A stretch of DNA of 64,000 nt from JANOYJ01 sp963792485 (GCA_963792485.1 CAWBWL010000003.1:1-64000); one strand, 5' to 3'. Shown: positions 9,253-17,108, numbered from the stretch's first letter. The notes: a model not told the origin generated them from the sequence alone. Program-made: numbers and translations.

Positions 9253-9884
9253 TGCTGTCGCTTCCGCAAGGCGTGCGGCATTTGCCAGGCTATCTCAGCG
9301 CCGCACAGCAGGCTGCGCTGGTGGAAGACATCCGGCTCGTTGTCAGCGCCGCGCCTCTCTTTGTCCCGGCCATGCCAAAGACCGGCAAGGAAATGTCCGT
9401 GCGCATGACCAATTGCGGAGCGCTGGGCTGGGTGACCGACAAGGAGCGCGGATACCGCTATCAGGCAACGCATCCGGAAACCGGCGCGCAATGGCCGGAT
9501 ATGCCGGAGATGCTGGTGCGGCTCTGGAAGGATCTCGCAAATTACCCGCATCCGGCAGAGGCCTGTCTCGTCAATTTCTATTCGGGCGAGGCGAAAATGG
9601 GTCTGCACCAGGACCGGGACGAAGCGGAATTTGCCGCGCCTGTCCTGTCCGTGTCGCTGGGCGATGCCTGCCTGTTCCGCGTCGGCGGGTTGAAGCGGGA
9701 GGACAAGACGGTGTCGTTCCGGCTGGAGAGCGGCGATGTGGTCTTGCTGGAGGGGCCGGGCCGGCTGGCGTTTCACGGCGTTGACCGGGTTTATCAGGGT
9801 AGCTCGACGCTTCTCAAAAACGGCGGCAGGATCAATCTGACCATGCGGCGCGTCACCGAGAGTCCGCTTGGAAACTTCGCCTGA
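9252..9884 (+). CDS. alkB: Alpha-ketoglutarate-dependent dioxygenase, DNA repair protein AlkB
   Basis: Fe(II)/2-oxoglutarate dioxygenase that removes methyl groups from 1-meA and 3-meC in DNA or RNA. The iron-binding triad is visible: His119 and Asp121 in GLHQDRDE and His175 in LAFHGVDR; RINLTMRR at 193-200 holds the arginines that bind 2-oxoglutarate. The 210-residue length fits. The ATG overlaps the arfB stop (TGATG), so the two are probably translated in a coupled manner. Convergent with coaA. Confidence 0.95.
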   Translation: MLSLPQGVRHLPGYLSAAQQAALVEDIRLVVSAAPLFVPAMPKTGKEMSVRMTNCGALGWVTDKERGYRYQATHPETGAQWPDMPEMLVRLWKDLANYPHPAEACLVNFYSGEAKMGLHQDRDEAEFAAPVLSVSLGDACLFRVGGLKREDKTVSFRLESGDVVLLEGPGRLAFHGVDRVYQGSSTLLKNGGRINLTMRRVTESPLGNFA

Positions 9885-9924
9885 ACGGCCATCTGATGCG
9901 ATTTTCCAAGCGGCCCCTAAGCCG

Positions 9925-10887
9925 TCATAGCTTTCGTAGCGCGACCTCTTCCACAAGGTGATCCTTGCCTTTGCGCAGGATCAGGTCAGCGCGCGGCCGG
10001 GTCGGGATGATATTTTCCTTCAGATTTTTCAGATTGATATGCGTCCACAGCCGTTCGGCAATCGAGAGCGCAGCATCTTCGGAGAATTCGCTATAGCGGT
10101 GGAAGAAGCTCTTGGGGTCCTGAAATGCTGTCTCGCGCAGCCGCATGAAGCGCGTCGACATACCATTTGTGGATCTGGCTCTTCGTCCGCATCGATGTAA
10201 GATGGAGAAATCGAAAAAGTCCGAGACAAACGGCACTGATTTGCCATCCTGCGGCAGCTCGCGGCCCTGCAGAACGTTGATGCCCTCGAAAATCAAAATG
10301 TCCGGGCGGTCCACGGTGATGAATTCGCCGGGGACAACGTCATAGACAAGGTGCGAGTAAAACGGCGCTTTGACAATTCGCTGCGCCCGGCTTTGATGCG
10401 CCGACAGGAATTGCAGCACGGCATTGACGTCATAGCTTTCGGGAAATCCTTTGCGCTCCATCAGGTTCATTTTGCGCAGGATTTCGTTCGGATACAGAAA
10501 GCCATCGGTTGTCACATGCGCGACACGCGGGCTTGAGGGCCAGCGGCGCAAAAGCTCGCGCAGTATGCGGGCGGTTGTCGATTTGCCAACGGCCACGGAA
10601 CCGGCAATGCCGATGATGAAAGGCGTCTTGATCGCTTCATCCAGACGCAGGAAGCGCTTGCGCTGAATGAACAGGAGCTGGCTTGCCTCGACATGCGCCG
10701 ACAAAAGGCGGGACAGCGACAGATAAATGCGGCTGACCTCGTCAAGGTCGATGGGATCGCCGAGCGAGCGCAGCCGCGTGACTTCGTCAGCGGTCAAGGT
10801 CAGCGGCGTATCGGCACGGAACTCCGCCCAGCGGTTGGCGGAAAAAAAACGGTAAGGGGAATATTTGCCCGGTTCTAACTGATCCAT
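9925..10887 (-). CDS. coaA: Type I pantothenate kinase, locally garbled
   Basis: First step of coenzyme A synthesis. The P-loop is GIAGSVAVGKSTTARIL, followed by VTTDGFLYPNE, DILIFEGINVLQG and the C-terminal NIIPTRPRADLILRKG. Length 320 is normal and the frame is open throughout. However, between DFFDFSI and FMRLRETA the residues are wrong for the family. The expected YIDADEE and HKWYVD are present in the other two frames at 10150-10203. Removing one T, one C and one G restores them, so three single-base insertions cancel out. The gene ends the his operon, 26 bp upstream of hisE's stop in the divergent reading sense of the minus strand. Confidence 0.9.
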   Translation of the reverse strand: MDQLEPGKYSPYRFFSANRWAEFRADTPLTLTADEVTRLRSLGDPIDLDEVSRIYLSLSRLLSAHVEASQLLFIQRKRFLRLDEAIKTPFIIGIAGSVAVGKSTTARILRELLRRWPSSPRVAHVTTDGFLYPNEILRKMNLMERKGFPESYDVNAVLQFLSAHQSRAQRIVKAPFYSHLVYDVVPGEFITVDRPDILIFEGINVLQGRELPQDGKSVPFVSDFFDFSILHRCGRRARSTNGMSTRFMRLRETAFQDPKSFFHRYSEFSEDAALSIAERLWTHINLKNLKENIIPTRPRADLILRKGKDHLVEEVALRKL

Positions 10888-10912
10888 TTACACATCCATA
10901 CTCAACAACAGA

Positions 10913-11245
10913 TCAGTATTTTGGACGCGAGGCCTTTTCCTCAAGTCCGGTTTGCTTCGTGCGGCTTTCGAGCTCCGCCATCACGTCGGTGAGCGGAATA
11001 TCTGCCAGCTTCAGCACCACGAGGAGATGGTAAAGCAAATCCGCGCTTTCCGAAATCAGACCTTGGTTGTCCTCCGGACAGCGGCGATGACGGTCTCGAC
11101 CGCCTCTTCGCCAAGCTTCTGCGCCGCCTTTTCCATGCCGCGCGAAACGAGCTTGGCGGTATAGGACGAAGCAGTCGCCACTCGCCGCGCGGGCCGCGAC
11201 GATCTTCTCAAGGTCTTCGAGGCTGAATTGCACAGAGGGGTCCAA
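10913..11245 (-). CDS. hisE: Phosphoribosyl-ATP pyrophosphatase, locally garbled
   Basis: Second step of histidine synthesis. The N-terminus FSLEDLEKIVAARAASGD and the C-terminus LISESADLLYHLLVVLK are in one frame and are clear HisE. The middle is not. The expected SSYTAKLVSRGMEKAAQKLG and EEAVETVIAAV lie in another frame between about 11175 and 11070. One extra T opens the shift; it closes with either two more insertions or one deletion. The start is uncertain: TTG at 11245, GTG at 11233, or a TTG at 11262 that would overlap the hisF stop. It sits 13 bp after hisF. Confidence 0.85.
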   Translation of the reverse strand: MDPSVQFSLEDLEKIVAARAASGDCFVLYRQARFARHGKGGAEAWRRGGRDRHRRCPEDNQGLISESADLLYHLLVVLKLADIPLTDVMAELESRTKQTGLEEKASRPKY

Positions 11246-11258
11246 TCAGTTGAGGCGG

Positions 11259-12032
11259 TCAAGGCGCATCGGGAATGCCGGCCTGCGCCATATGGGTTTT
11301 CGCCTCACTAATTGTATATGTGCCGAAATGGAAGATGGAGGCGGCAAGCACAGCCGCTGCGTGGCCTTGCCTGACGCCCGCCACCAGATCATCCAGCGTG
11401 CCAACCCCGCCCGAGGCAATCACCGGCACGCGCACGGCGTCCGCCACGGCGCGGGTGAGGCCAAGGTCATAGCCGGACTTCGCGCCGTCCCGGTCCATGG
11501 AGGTGAGCAGGATTTCGCCCGCGCCAAGCGCGGTGACTTTCTGCGCAAATTCGACTGCGTCGATGCCGGTGGCGTTGCGCCCGCCATGGGTGAAGATTTC
11601 CCACCGATCTTCTTCGCGCGCGCCGGAGACCTTCTTCGCGTCGATGGCGACGACAATGCATTGATTGCCGAACTTGTCGGCGGCTTCGGCCACAAACTCC
11701 GGCCGCTGCACCGCTGAAGTGTTGATCGAAACCTTGTCGGCGCCGGCGAGCAGGAGCTTGCGGATATCGGCAATCTGCCGCACCCCGCCGCCGACGGTCA
11801 GCGGCATGAAGCATTGCTCGGCGGTGCGGGCGACGACATCGAAGATCGTGTCGCGGTTATCGGATGAGGCGGTGATGTCGAGAAAACACAATTCATCCGC
11901 CCCCGCCGCGTCATATGCCTTGGCGCTCTCCACCGGGTCACCGGCGTCGATGAGGTCAAGGAAGTTGACGCCCTTGACGACACGGCCGTCCTTGACGTCG
12001 AGGCAGGGGATGATGCGGGCTTTGAGGGTCAT
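11259..12032 (-). CDS. hisF: Imidazole glycerol phosphate synthase, cyclase subunit
   Basis: Cyclase half of the HisF-HisH complex, which uses ammonia from HisH to close the imidazole ring and release AICAR. The (beta/alpha)8 barrel protein opens MTLKARIIPCLDVKDGRVVKG with the catalytic Asp11 region, and has DITASSDNRDT, LTVGGGVRQIADI, the second catalytic Asp in SMDRDGAKSGYD, and the phosphate-binding VIASGGVGTLDD. 257 residues is standard. Its ATG overlaps the stop of the upstream Uma2 gene (ATGA). Confidence 0.97.
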   Translation of the reverse strand: MTLKARIIPCLDVKDGRVVKGVNFLDLIDAGDPVESAKAYDAAGADELCFLDITASSDNRDTIFDVVARTAEQCFMPLTVGGGVRQIADIRKLLLAGADKVSINTSAVQRPEFVAEAADKFGNQCIVVAIDAKKVSGAREEDRWEIFTHGGRNATGIDAVEFAQKVTALGAGEILLTSMDRDGAKSGYDLGLTRAVADAVRVPVIASGGVGTLDDLVAGVRQGHAAAVLAASIFHFGTYTISEAKTHMAQAGIPDAP

Positions 12033-12589
12033 GCGATGCCGCGGTAGAGACTCGCCATTGAGAGCCCTGCAGCCAAGCCAGTCAATTCAAGCTTTTCATC
12101 AAGCCCCACGATCATTTGCGGACCTTCCCAAGTTCCGCCCGTGTGAGTCCAAAGCCAAGCACGCGGTTCATCCTGAGCAAGAATCAGATAGTGCTGCAAC
12201 GTCGGAAGGGACTTGTAATCCTCGACTTTTTCGCCGAAATCTCGTGCGTATGATGATGGCGACAGCACTTCCGCCAACAACACAGGATGCTTGGCAGCCA
12301 AGTCTGTGCCTTTCGCTGCAGGAACCCTCTGGTCTACAAATACATCCGGATACCGCACACCATCGTTGGTTTCCACCGCAAAATCAGCGCTGCCAATGTC
12401 AAAGAGATCCGTATCAATAGCCGCACCAAGCTCAGCCATTAGCTGATAACAAATCCGCGCGTGATTGCGCGTCGTGTGGATCATCATTTCTACAACTCTT
12501 CCCCGCACGAATTCGCGCTTGCCCTCTCGCCCCTCGTTCCAGCGGAGAAACTCATCTACTGTGCTCGGCATTTTGGCGTGAATATTCAT
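12029..12589 (-). CDS. Uma2-family putative restriction endonuclease-fold protein
   Basis: The 186-residue protein has the PD-(D/E)XK nuclease fold typical of Uma2 (DUF820): GREGKREFVRGRVVEM near the start, the catalytic Asp region GVRYPDVFVDQ, then LLAEVLSPSS with the catalytic Glu, and DYKSLPTLQHYLIL. Biological role of the family is unknown; members spread widely in cyanobacteria and some alphaproteobacteria. Here the gene stands between hisA and hisF and overlaps the hisF start by 4 bp, so it is transcribed with the his block. It has no visible role in histidine synthesis and is an insertion relative to the usual hisA-hisF order. Confidence 0.9.
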   Translation of the reverse strand: MNIHAKMPSTVDEFLRWNEGREGKREFVRGRVVEMMIHTTRNHARICYQLMAELGAAIDTDLFDIGSADFAVETNDGVRYPDVFVDQRVPAAKGTDLAAKHPVLLAEVLSPSSYARDFGEKVEDYKSLPTLQHYLILAQDEPRAWLWTHTGGTWEGPQMIVGLDEKLELTGLAAGLSMASLYRGIA

Positions 12590-12608
12590 GGTGTCACCCT
12601 AGCAAACT

Positions 12609-13346
12609 TCACGCCGCTTTTGAAGCGGAGAGTATCTCGAGCGCCGCGGCCGGATCAATCCGCCCGTCATACAGCGCCCTTCCCGAGATCGCCCCCTCAA
12701 GGATGGCGCATTCGGAGGAGGCGAGTTTTTTGATGTCCTCCAGCGAGGCGAGGCCGCCGGAGGCGATGACGGGGATGGCGACGGCGCGGGCGAGATCCAG
12801 CGTCGAGGCCCAGTTGATGCCCGCCAGAATGCCGTCGCGGTCGATGTCGGTGTAGATGATGGCGGCAACGCCTGCGCCTTCAAATTTCTGTGCGAGCTCG
12901 ATGACGCCGAGTTCCGACGCTTCGCCCCAGCCCTCGACCGCAACCTTGCCGCCCTTGGCATCGATGCCGACGGCGACGCGGCCAGGAAAGAGGCGGCAGG
13001 CCTCTTTCACCAGCGCCGGATCACGCACCGCCACCGTGCCAAGGATGACGCGGGAGAGGCCCTTGTCCAGCCAGCTTTCAATATGCGCCAAAGTCCTGAT
13101 GCCGCCTCCAAGCTGCACTGGATTATTCGTCGCCTTCAAAATGGCCTCAACCGCAGCGCCATTGACCGACTGGCCCTCGAACGCGCCGTTCAGATCGACG
13201 ACGTGCAGCCATTTGAAACCTTGATCCTCAAAGGTCTTCGCCTGCGCGGCAGGGTCCTCATTGTAGACGGTCGCGCTTGCCATGTTGCCGAGTTTGAGGC
13301 GCACGCACTGGCCGTCTTTTAGGTCGATGGCGGGGAAGAGGATCAT
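12609..13346 (-). CDS. hisA: Phosphoribosylformimino-5-aminoimidazole carboxamide ribotide isomerase
   Basis: Fourth enzyme of histidine synthesis, a (beta/alpha)8 barrel isomerase that makes the HisF substrate PRFAR. The N-terminus MILFPAIDLKDGQCVRL holds the catalytic Asp, and the second catalytic Asp is in IYTDIDRDGILAG. PVQLGGGIRTL and VIASGGLASLED bind the two phosphates. I start at 13346 rather than an upstream ATG at 13355 because this ATG overlaps the hisH stop as ATGA and gives the standard 245-residue protein. Confidence 0.96.
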   Translation of the reverse strand: MILFPAIDLKDGQCVRLKLGNMASATVYNEDPAAQAKTFEDQGFKWLHVVDLNGAFEGQSVNGAAVEAILKATNNPVQLGGGIRTLAHIESWLDKGLSRVILGTVAVRDPALVKEACRLFPGRVAVGIDAKGGKVAVEGWGEASELGVIELAQKFEGAGVAAIIYTDIDRDGILAGINWASTLDLARAVAIPVIASGGLASLEDIKKLASSECAILEGAISGRALYDGRIDPAAALEILSASKAA

Positions 13347-13993
13347 GGCTTCCACACAAGGAAATTCCGGATCAGCGCCAGACCCAGGGTCTGGCTCTTT
13401 TCCGGATGGAACTGCGTTCCGATCATGTTGTCGCGCGCGACCACGGCGGTCATCGGCCCGCCATAATCGACAGTGGCGAGGCGGTCTTCGGGGCGCTTTA
13501 CCTCGAAATGATAGGAATGGACGAAATAGGCATGCAGACCGGCGGGGCCGGTGGCAATGTCTTGGAAAACCGGGTGCGGGCGTTCAAGTTCGATCGTGTT
13601 CCAGCCGATCTGCGGGATTTTCAGGGCTGGGTCGTTGGGCGTCATTTCGACGACATCGCCTTCGATCCAGCCGAGTCCTTGGGTGGTTGTCTTCTCAAGA
13701 CCGCGCGTGGACATCAACTGCATGCCGACGCAGATGCCCAGAAACGGGCGGGCCTTGGTGATGACCGCTTGATTGAGCGCATCAATCATGCCCGGCACGG
13801 CGGCGAGGCCCGCCTTGCAATCGGCATAAGCGCCGACTCCCGGCAGGACAATGCGGTCGGCATTGGCGACAATTTCCGCTTTGTCCGTAAGCAAAATGTC
13901 TGCAGCAAGCCCGGCCTCGCGGGCGCTGCGCTCGAAGGCCTTGACGGCTGAGCGGAGGTTGCCGGAGCCGTAGTCGATAATGGCGACTTGCAT
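13343..13993 (-). CDS. hisH: Imidazole glycerol phosphate synthase, glutaminase subunit
   Basis: Class I glutamine amidotransferase that feeds ammonia to HisF. The 216-residue protein begins MQVAIIDYGSGNLRS. The nucleophile Cys is in GICVGMQLM, and the catalytic His and Glu are in TQFHPEKSQ; the oxyanion strand is VLPGVGAYADC. It overlaps hisA by 4 bp. There is no stop codon between it and the upstream DUF2628 gene in any of the three frames, so the sequence as given encodes an in-frame DUF2628-HisH fusion unless translation starts at this ATG. Confidence 0.95.
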   Translation of the reverse strand: MQVAIIDYGSGNLRSAVKAFERSAREAGLAADILLTDKAEIVANADRIVLPGVGAYADCKAGLAAVPGMIDALNQAVITKARPFLGICVGMQLMSTRGLEKTTTQGLGWIEGDVVEMTPNDPALKIPQIGWNTIELERPHPVFQDIATGPAGLHAYFVHSYHFEVKRPEDRLATVDYGGPMTAVVARDNMIGTQFHPEKSQTLGLALIRNFLVWKP

Positions 13994-14458
13994 AGTCGGG
14001 CACGAGCCCGGCAGGGCGAAGACGCCGAGATTTTGTGCCTGCGGCCCATACTGCCCGAGGGACACAGGCCGACCGCCTGAAACCCGGTCCGTCACCGTCT
14101 GGCGCGTCAGAAGATGGTGCTCCTCGGCCTCATCGCGCGAGGCGGCGTCGATGACGGCTTTTTCCGTGAAGCCCTTGCGCCGGGCGGCGGCCATTCTCAG
14201 GGCGCTGCCTTCGAGCGCCACGTACAGACCCGTCAGCAAAGCGGCCAGTCCTGCGAGTTGCGACGCGCCCAGCCAGTCGAGCGCAGCCGATATCCCCATC
14301 ATCGCGACGAGCGTCAGTACGGCCTCTATCCAGAGCCGGTGCCACAGGAGCCAAACGACCGGCAGGATGACGGCGAGCGGCGCGAAGGCGTCGCGGATGT
14401 AAACGGCGCTTTCTCCGGTCCTGTCACCAGCCGGTTCCATAACGACATAACTTGCCAT
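13994..14458 (-). CDS. DUF2628 membrane protein, in frame with hisH
   Basis: A small membrane protein of unknown function that sits between hisB and hisH in many Hyphomicrobiales. It opens MASYVVMEPAGD, has two or three hydrophobic segments (LAVILPVVWLLWHRLWIEAVL, then LAGLAALLTGLYVALEGSALR), and a polar C-terminal part with AEEHHLLTR and NLGVFALPG. The start at 14458 lies 4 bp after the hisB stop. The frame continues straight into hisH; usual relatives stop here. Whether a fused 371-residue protein is made cannot be told from sequence. Function is unknown. Confidence 0.82.
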
Positions 14459-14462
14459 GCGC

Positions 14463-15080
14463 CTACCCCAGCGTGCCTTTGGTGGACGGGATGGCGCCAG
14501 CCTGCCGCGCGTCCGGCTCGATGGCAAAACGCAAGGCGCGCGCCACCGCCTTGAAGCAGCTTTCGGCAAGATGATGGTTGTTGTCGAAATAATGATTGTT
14601 GATGTGCAGCGTCACGCCCGCATGCTGGGCGAGCGCATTGAAGAATTCGCGCACCAGCTCTGTGTCAAAAGCGCCTATTTTTGGCGCGGTGAATTTGGCG
14701 TTCCAGACGAAGAACGGGCGGCCGGAAATATCCACGGCGGCGCTTGTCCATGTGCCGTCCATGACAAGGTCGCTCGAAGCATAGCGCGATATGCCGCGCC
14801 GCTCGCCAAGGGCCTTGGCTATCGCCTGGCCGAGCGCAATGCCGGTGTCTTCGACTGTGTGGTGATCGTCGATATGCAGATCGCCCTTGGCCTTGACGCT
14901 GATGTCGATCAGCGAATGGCGCGAGAGCTGTTCGAGCATGTGATCGAAAAAGCCGGCGCCTGTGGTGATGTCATAGACACCTGACCCGTCGAGATTGACC
15001 GAGACGGCAATCTCCGTTTCCTTGGTCTTGCGCGAAATAGAGGCTGAACGCTGGCTCACTGCGGAATTCCCGAACTGCAA
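14463..15080 (-). CDS. hisB: Imidazoleglycerol-phosphate dehydratase
   Basis: Mn-dependent dehydratase of histidine synthesis that makes imidazole acetol phosphate. Metal-binding histidine clusters are present in order: GFFDHMLEQLSRHS, DLHIDDHHTVEDTGI, and late NNHHLAESCFKA. The 205-residue monofunctional form, without the phosphatase domain of enterobacteria, is expected for this group. It is the first his gene of the block on this strand; a possible start at the second Met is not seen, and the N-terminus MQFGNSAVSQRSASISR looks normal. Confidence 0.96.
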   Translation of the reverse strand: MQFGNSAVSQRSASISRKTKETEIAVSVNLDGSGVYDITTGAGFFDHMLEQLSRHSLIDISVKAKGDLHIDDHHTVEDTGIALGQAIAKALGERRGISRYASSDLVMDGTWTSAAVDISGRPFFVWNAKFTAPKIGAFDTELVREFFNALAQHAGVTLHINNHYFDNNHHLAESCFKAVARALRFAIEPDARQAGAIPSTKGTLG

Positions 15081-15136
15081 CTGTCGCGGCTCATATCAGC
15101 ATCAGATTGAGATGGGAAGGATGGGGCTGTGGTGCC

Positions 15137-15547
15137 TCAACGGCCAAACGTGAACGGGTCCAGCACCGTGACGCCTAACTTCTCAAAGTCGCGGCCGTTG
15201 CGCGTAACCACGACGAGATTGTGCGTCACGGCTGTTGCGGCAATCATGGCGTCTTCGAGCAGATCTGCGGGCTTCCTGTGCATAAGCCGCGCCCATAAGC
15301 GGAAGGATCGGTTGTCGAGCGGCAGTATGTTCCATGTTTGGCAGACTTGTTCGAGCCAGGCCTCTATCTCCTCCGCCTTTGCCGCATCCTGCTCGCGCGT
15401 GATTTCAATGCCCGCCTGAATTTCGCCGATGGTCACGGCGCTGATGTGTAAATCGGCATTGTTGACGCTTTTGAACCAAGACAGCACAGCACCGTGCGGC
15501 TTTTGTTTTCGCATCTCCGAAAGCACATTGGTGTCGATAAGGTACAT
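15137..15547 (-). CDS. VapC-type PIN-domain toxin ribonuclease
   Basis: Putative endoribonuclease of a type II toxin-antitoxin pair. The PIN domain of 136 residues opens MYLIDTNVLSEMRK (first metal-binding Asp), then TIGEIQAGI (Glu), LEDAMIAATA (Asp), and ends VTRNGRDFEKLGVTVLDPF with the last acidic residue. It follows its antitoxin by 6 bp. The GEI...RLRP-like pattern matches the FitB/VapC branch that cleaves structured RNAs; the actual target cannot be inferred. No frame damage. Confidence 0.92.
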   Translation of the reverse strand: MYLIDTNVLSEMRKQKPHGAVLSWFKSVNNADLHISAVTIGEIQAGIEITREQDAAKAEEIEAWLEQVCQTWNILPLDNRSFRLWARLMHRKPADLLEDAMIAATAVTHNLVVVTRNGRDFEKLGVTVLDPFTFGR

Positions 15548-15553
15548 GCGCGC

Positions 15554-15811
15554 CTAATTGAACGCCTGAGGTTCCCGGCGCCGCAAACGGCCGCGCGGCG
15601 GAATATTGAGATCGCCCCGCGCATGCGGTGAAAGCAGGAGCTCTTTCAACGTTGGCCGGGCGCTGTCGTGCAAACGCTGCCATTCCTCCACCGGCACCAG
15701 CACAGCCGCATCCGCGCCACGCTTCGTCACCAATTGCGGCCCATCCTTCAGGCATGTTTCCAGGAGTTCACTGAAACGCGCCTTGGCATCCTGCACCGGC
15801 CAGCTTTTCAT
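15554..15811 (-). CDS. Phd/YefM-family antitoxin
   Basis: The 85-residue protein opens MKSWPVQDAKARFSELLETCLKDGPQLVTKRG, the DNA-binding and dimer domain of the prevent-host-death family, followed by ADAAVLVPVEEW and a basic tail likely to bind the toxin. It is upstream of the PIN-domain gene with a 6 bp gap, the normal antitoxin-first arrangement. Phd-type antitoxins usually repress their own operon; direct repeats just upstream of the start are consistent with this. Confidence 0.92.
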   Translation of the reverse strand: MKSWPVQDAKARFSELLETCLKDGPQLVTKRGADAAVLVPVEEWQRLHDSARPTLKELLLSPHARGDLNIPPRGRLRRREPQAFN

Positions 15812-15825
15812 TCTTGCAAATCCTA

Positions 15826-15866
15826 TGATCTAGTCATCAGACTAGTCATAACTGACGAAATGTCAA
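15826..15866 (-). promoter_or_regulatory. Predicted promoter and operator of the antitoxin-toxin pair
   Basis: On the minus strand TTGACA (15861-15866) is followed 16 bp later by TAGTCT, a plausible -35/-10 pair. Two direct copies of CTAGTCAT (plus-strand reading) lie at 15830-15837 and 15842-15849, and the second is part of the palindrome GACTAGTC. The repeats overlap the -10 region, as expected for an autorepressing antitoxin. Confidence 0.6.
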
Positions 15867-15967
15867 GTTTGTGCCACAGCGGGATTTTCGGCGTTTGCGG
15901 ACCATTTGCAAATCCAAACCGCCTGCATACATAGAGGCAACCCAGGCCTCTCCAAGGATTTTACAGA

Positions 15968-16546
15968 ATGAGCGAACTGCCATCCATGCATGCGACGACA
16001 ATCATCACCGTGCGCAAGGGCAATCATGTGGTGATTGCCGGCGACGGGCAGGTTTCGCTTGGCCAGACCATCATGAAGGGCAATGCCCGCAAGGTGCGCC
16101 GGCTTGGCGGCGGGTCGGTGATTGCGGGCTTTGCCGGGGCGACGGCGGACGCGTTCACGCTCTTGGAGCGGCTCGAAGCCAAGCTTGAGCAATATCCCGG
16201 GCAGCTCACCCGCGCTTCGGTCGAACTCGCCAAGGACTGGCGCACCGACCGCTATTTGCGCAGGCTGGAAGCCATGATGCTGGTGGCCGACAAAAGCGTC
16301 TCGCTGGCGCTCACCGGCACGGGCGATGTGCTCGAGCCGGAACATGGCGTGATGGCGATCGGCTCCGGCGGCAATTATGCGCTTGCCGCGGCGCGCGCGC
16401 TCATCGACACGGACCTTGACGCTGAAGCCATCGCCCGCAAGGCCATGCAGATTGCGGCCGATATCTGCGTTTACACCAATCATAATTTTGTGGTCGAGAC
16501 GCTGGAGGCGGACGTGGCGCAAAAGCTCATCACGCCGCCTGTCTGA
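15968..16546 (+). CDS. hslV: ATP-dependent protease subunit HslV
   Basis: Threonine protease that forms the double hexamer core of the HslVU heat-shock protease. The propeptide MSELPSMHA precedes the catalytic Thr in TTIITVRKGNHVVIAGDGQVSLGQT; KGNARKVRR and the ATADAFTLLERLE segment follow, and the C-terminus contains AADICVYTNHNFVVETL. 192 residues is typical for rhizobia. The usual partner hslU normally lies just after the downstream acetyltransferase, but it is not in this window. Confidence 0.96.
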   Translation: MSELPSMHATTIITVRKGNHVVIAGDGQVSLGQTIMKGNARKVRRLGGGSVIAGFAGATADAFTLLERLEAKLEQYPGQLTRASVELAKDWRTDRYLRRLEAMMLVADKSVSLALTGTGDVLEPEHGVMAIGSGGNYALAAARALIDTDLDAEAIARKAMQIAADICVYTNHNFVVETLEADVAQKLITPPV

Positions 16547-16552
16547 TCGGTC

Positions 16553-17047
16553 ATGGCTGAGTACACGTTCCGTCCCCTTGAAAAACGCGACTTGACCATG
16601 GTCAAGACCTGGCTTGCCGCGCCGCACTGGCAGGAATGGTGGGGCAAGCCTGACGAAGAAACCCTCCATATAGAGGCGCATATCGATTCGATCTCTGTGG
16701 AGCCGTTCATCATCGAACTCGACGGCGCGCCGATAGGCTATCTGCAGAGCTATGATCCGCACATGGAGGATGACCACCCTTATCAGGACCAGCCTTTCGG
16801 CACACTTGGCATTGACCTGTCGATTGGCGAGGCCGCGCTCCTCCACAAGGGCCACGGCCCGCGCATACTGGACGCCTTTGCGCAGCTCATGTTCTCCGAA
16901 GGCGTGCCGCGGCTGATCATCGACCCTGACCCCGCCAACCGCGCTGCAATCAGGGCATATGAAAAGGCGGGCTTCATTGCTTTCGACACCCGCACCTCCG
17001 AATATGGCCCGGCCCTGATGATGGCGCGGGATGCGCCGGAGGCGTGA
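16553..17047 (+). CDS. GNAT-family N-acetyltransferase, AAC(6')-like
   Basis: The 164-residue protein resembles the aminoglycoside 6'-acetyltransferase-like branch of the GNAT superfamily: MAEYTFRPLEKRDLTMVKTW, the WWGKPDEE segment, IGYLQSYDPH, the acetyl-CoA loop region GHGPRILDAFAQLMF, and the C-terminal PDPANRAAIRAYEKAGF. It starts 6 bp after hslV, as in many Hyphomicrobiales, where it lies between hslV and hslU. That conserved position argues for a housekeeping role, not drug resistance; the substrate is unknown. Confidence 0.9.
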   Translation: MAEYTFRPLEKRDLTMVKTWLAAPHWQEWWGKPDEETLHIEAHIDSISVEPFIIELDGAPIGYLQSYDPHMEDDHPYQDQPFGTLGIDLSIGEAALLHKGHGPRILDAFAQLMFSEGVPRLIIDPDPANRAAIRAYEKAGFIAFDTRTSEYGPALMMARDAPEA

Positions 17048-17108
17048 GCCTCTCCTTCCTGCCGGCCCGGCACCTGGCGCCAATGTCTGTCCCGCCAGCC
17101 CGGAGCCA

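Noticed and set aside
8769..9956. 395-codon minus-strand open frame opposite arfB and alkB
   Set aside because: The plus strand carries GGQ and AlkB motifs. The minus frame only appears long because of base composition.
13343..14569. Start of the DUF2628-HisH frame at 14569
   Set aside because: The region beyond 14458 lies inside hisB, and MASYVVMEP is the usual DUF2628 start.
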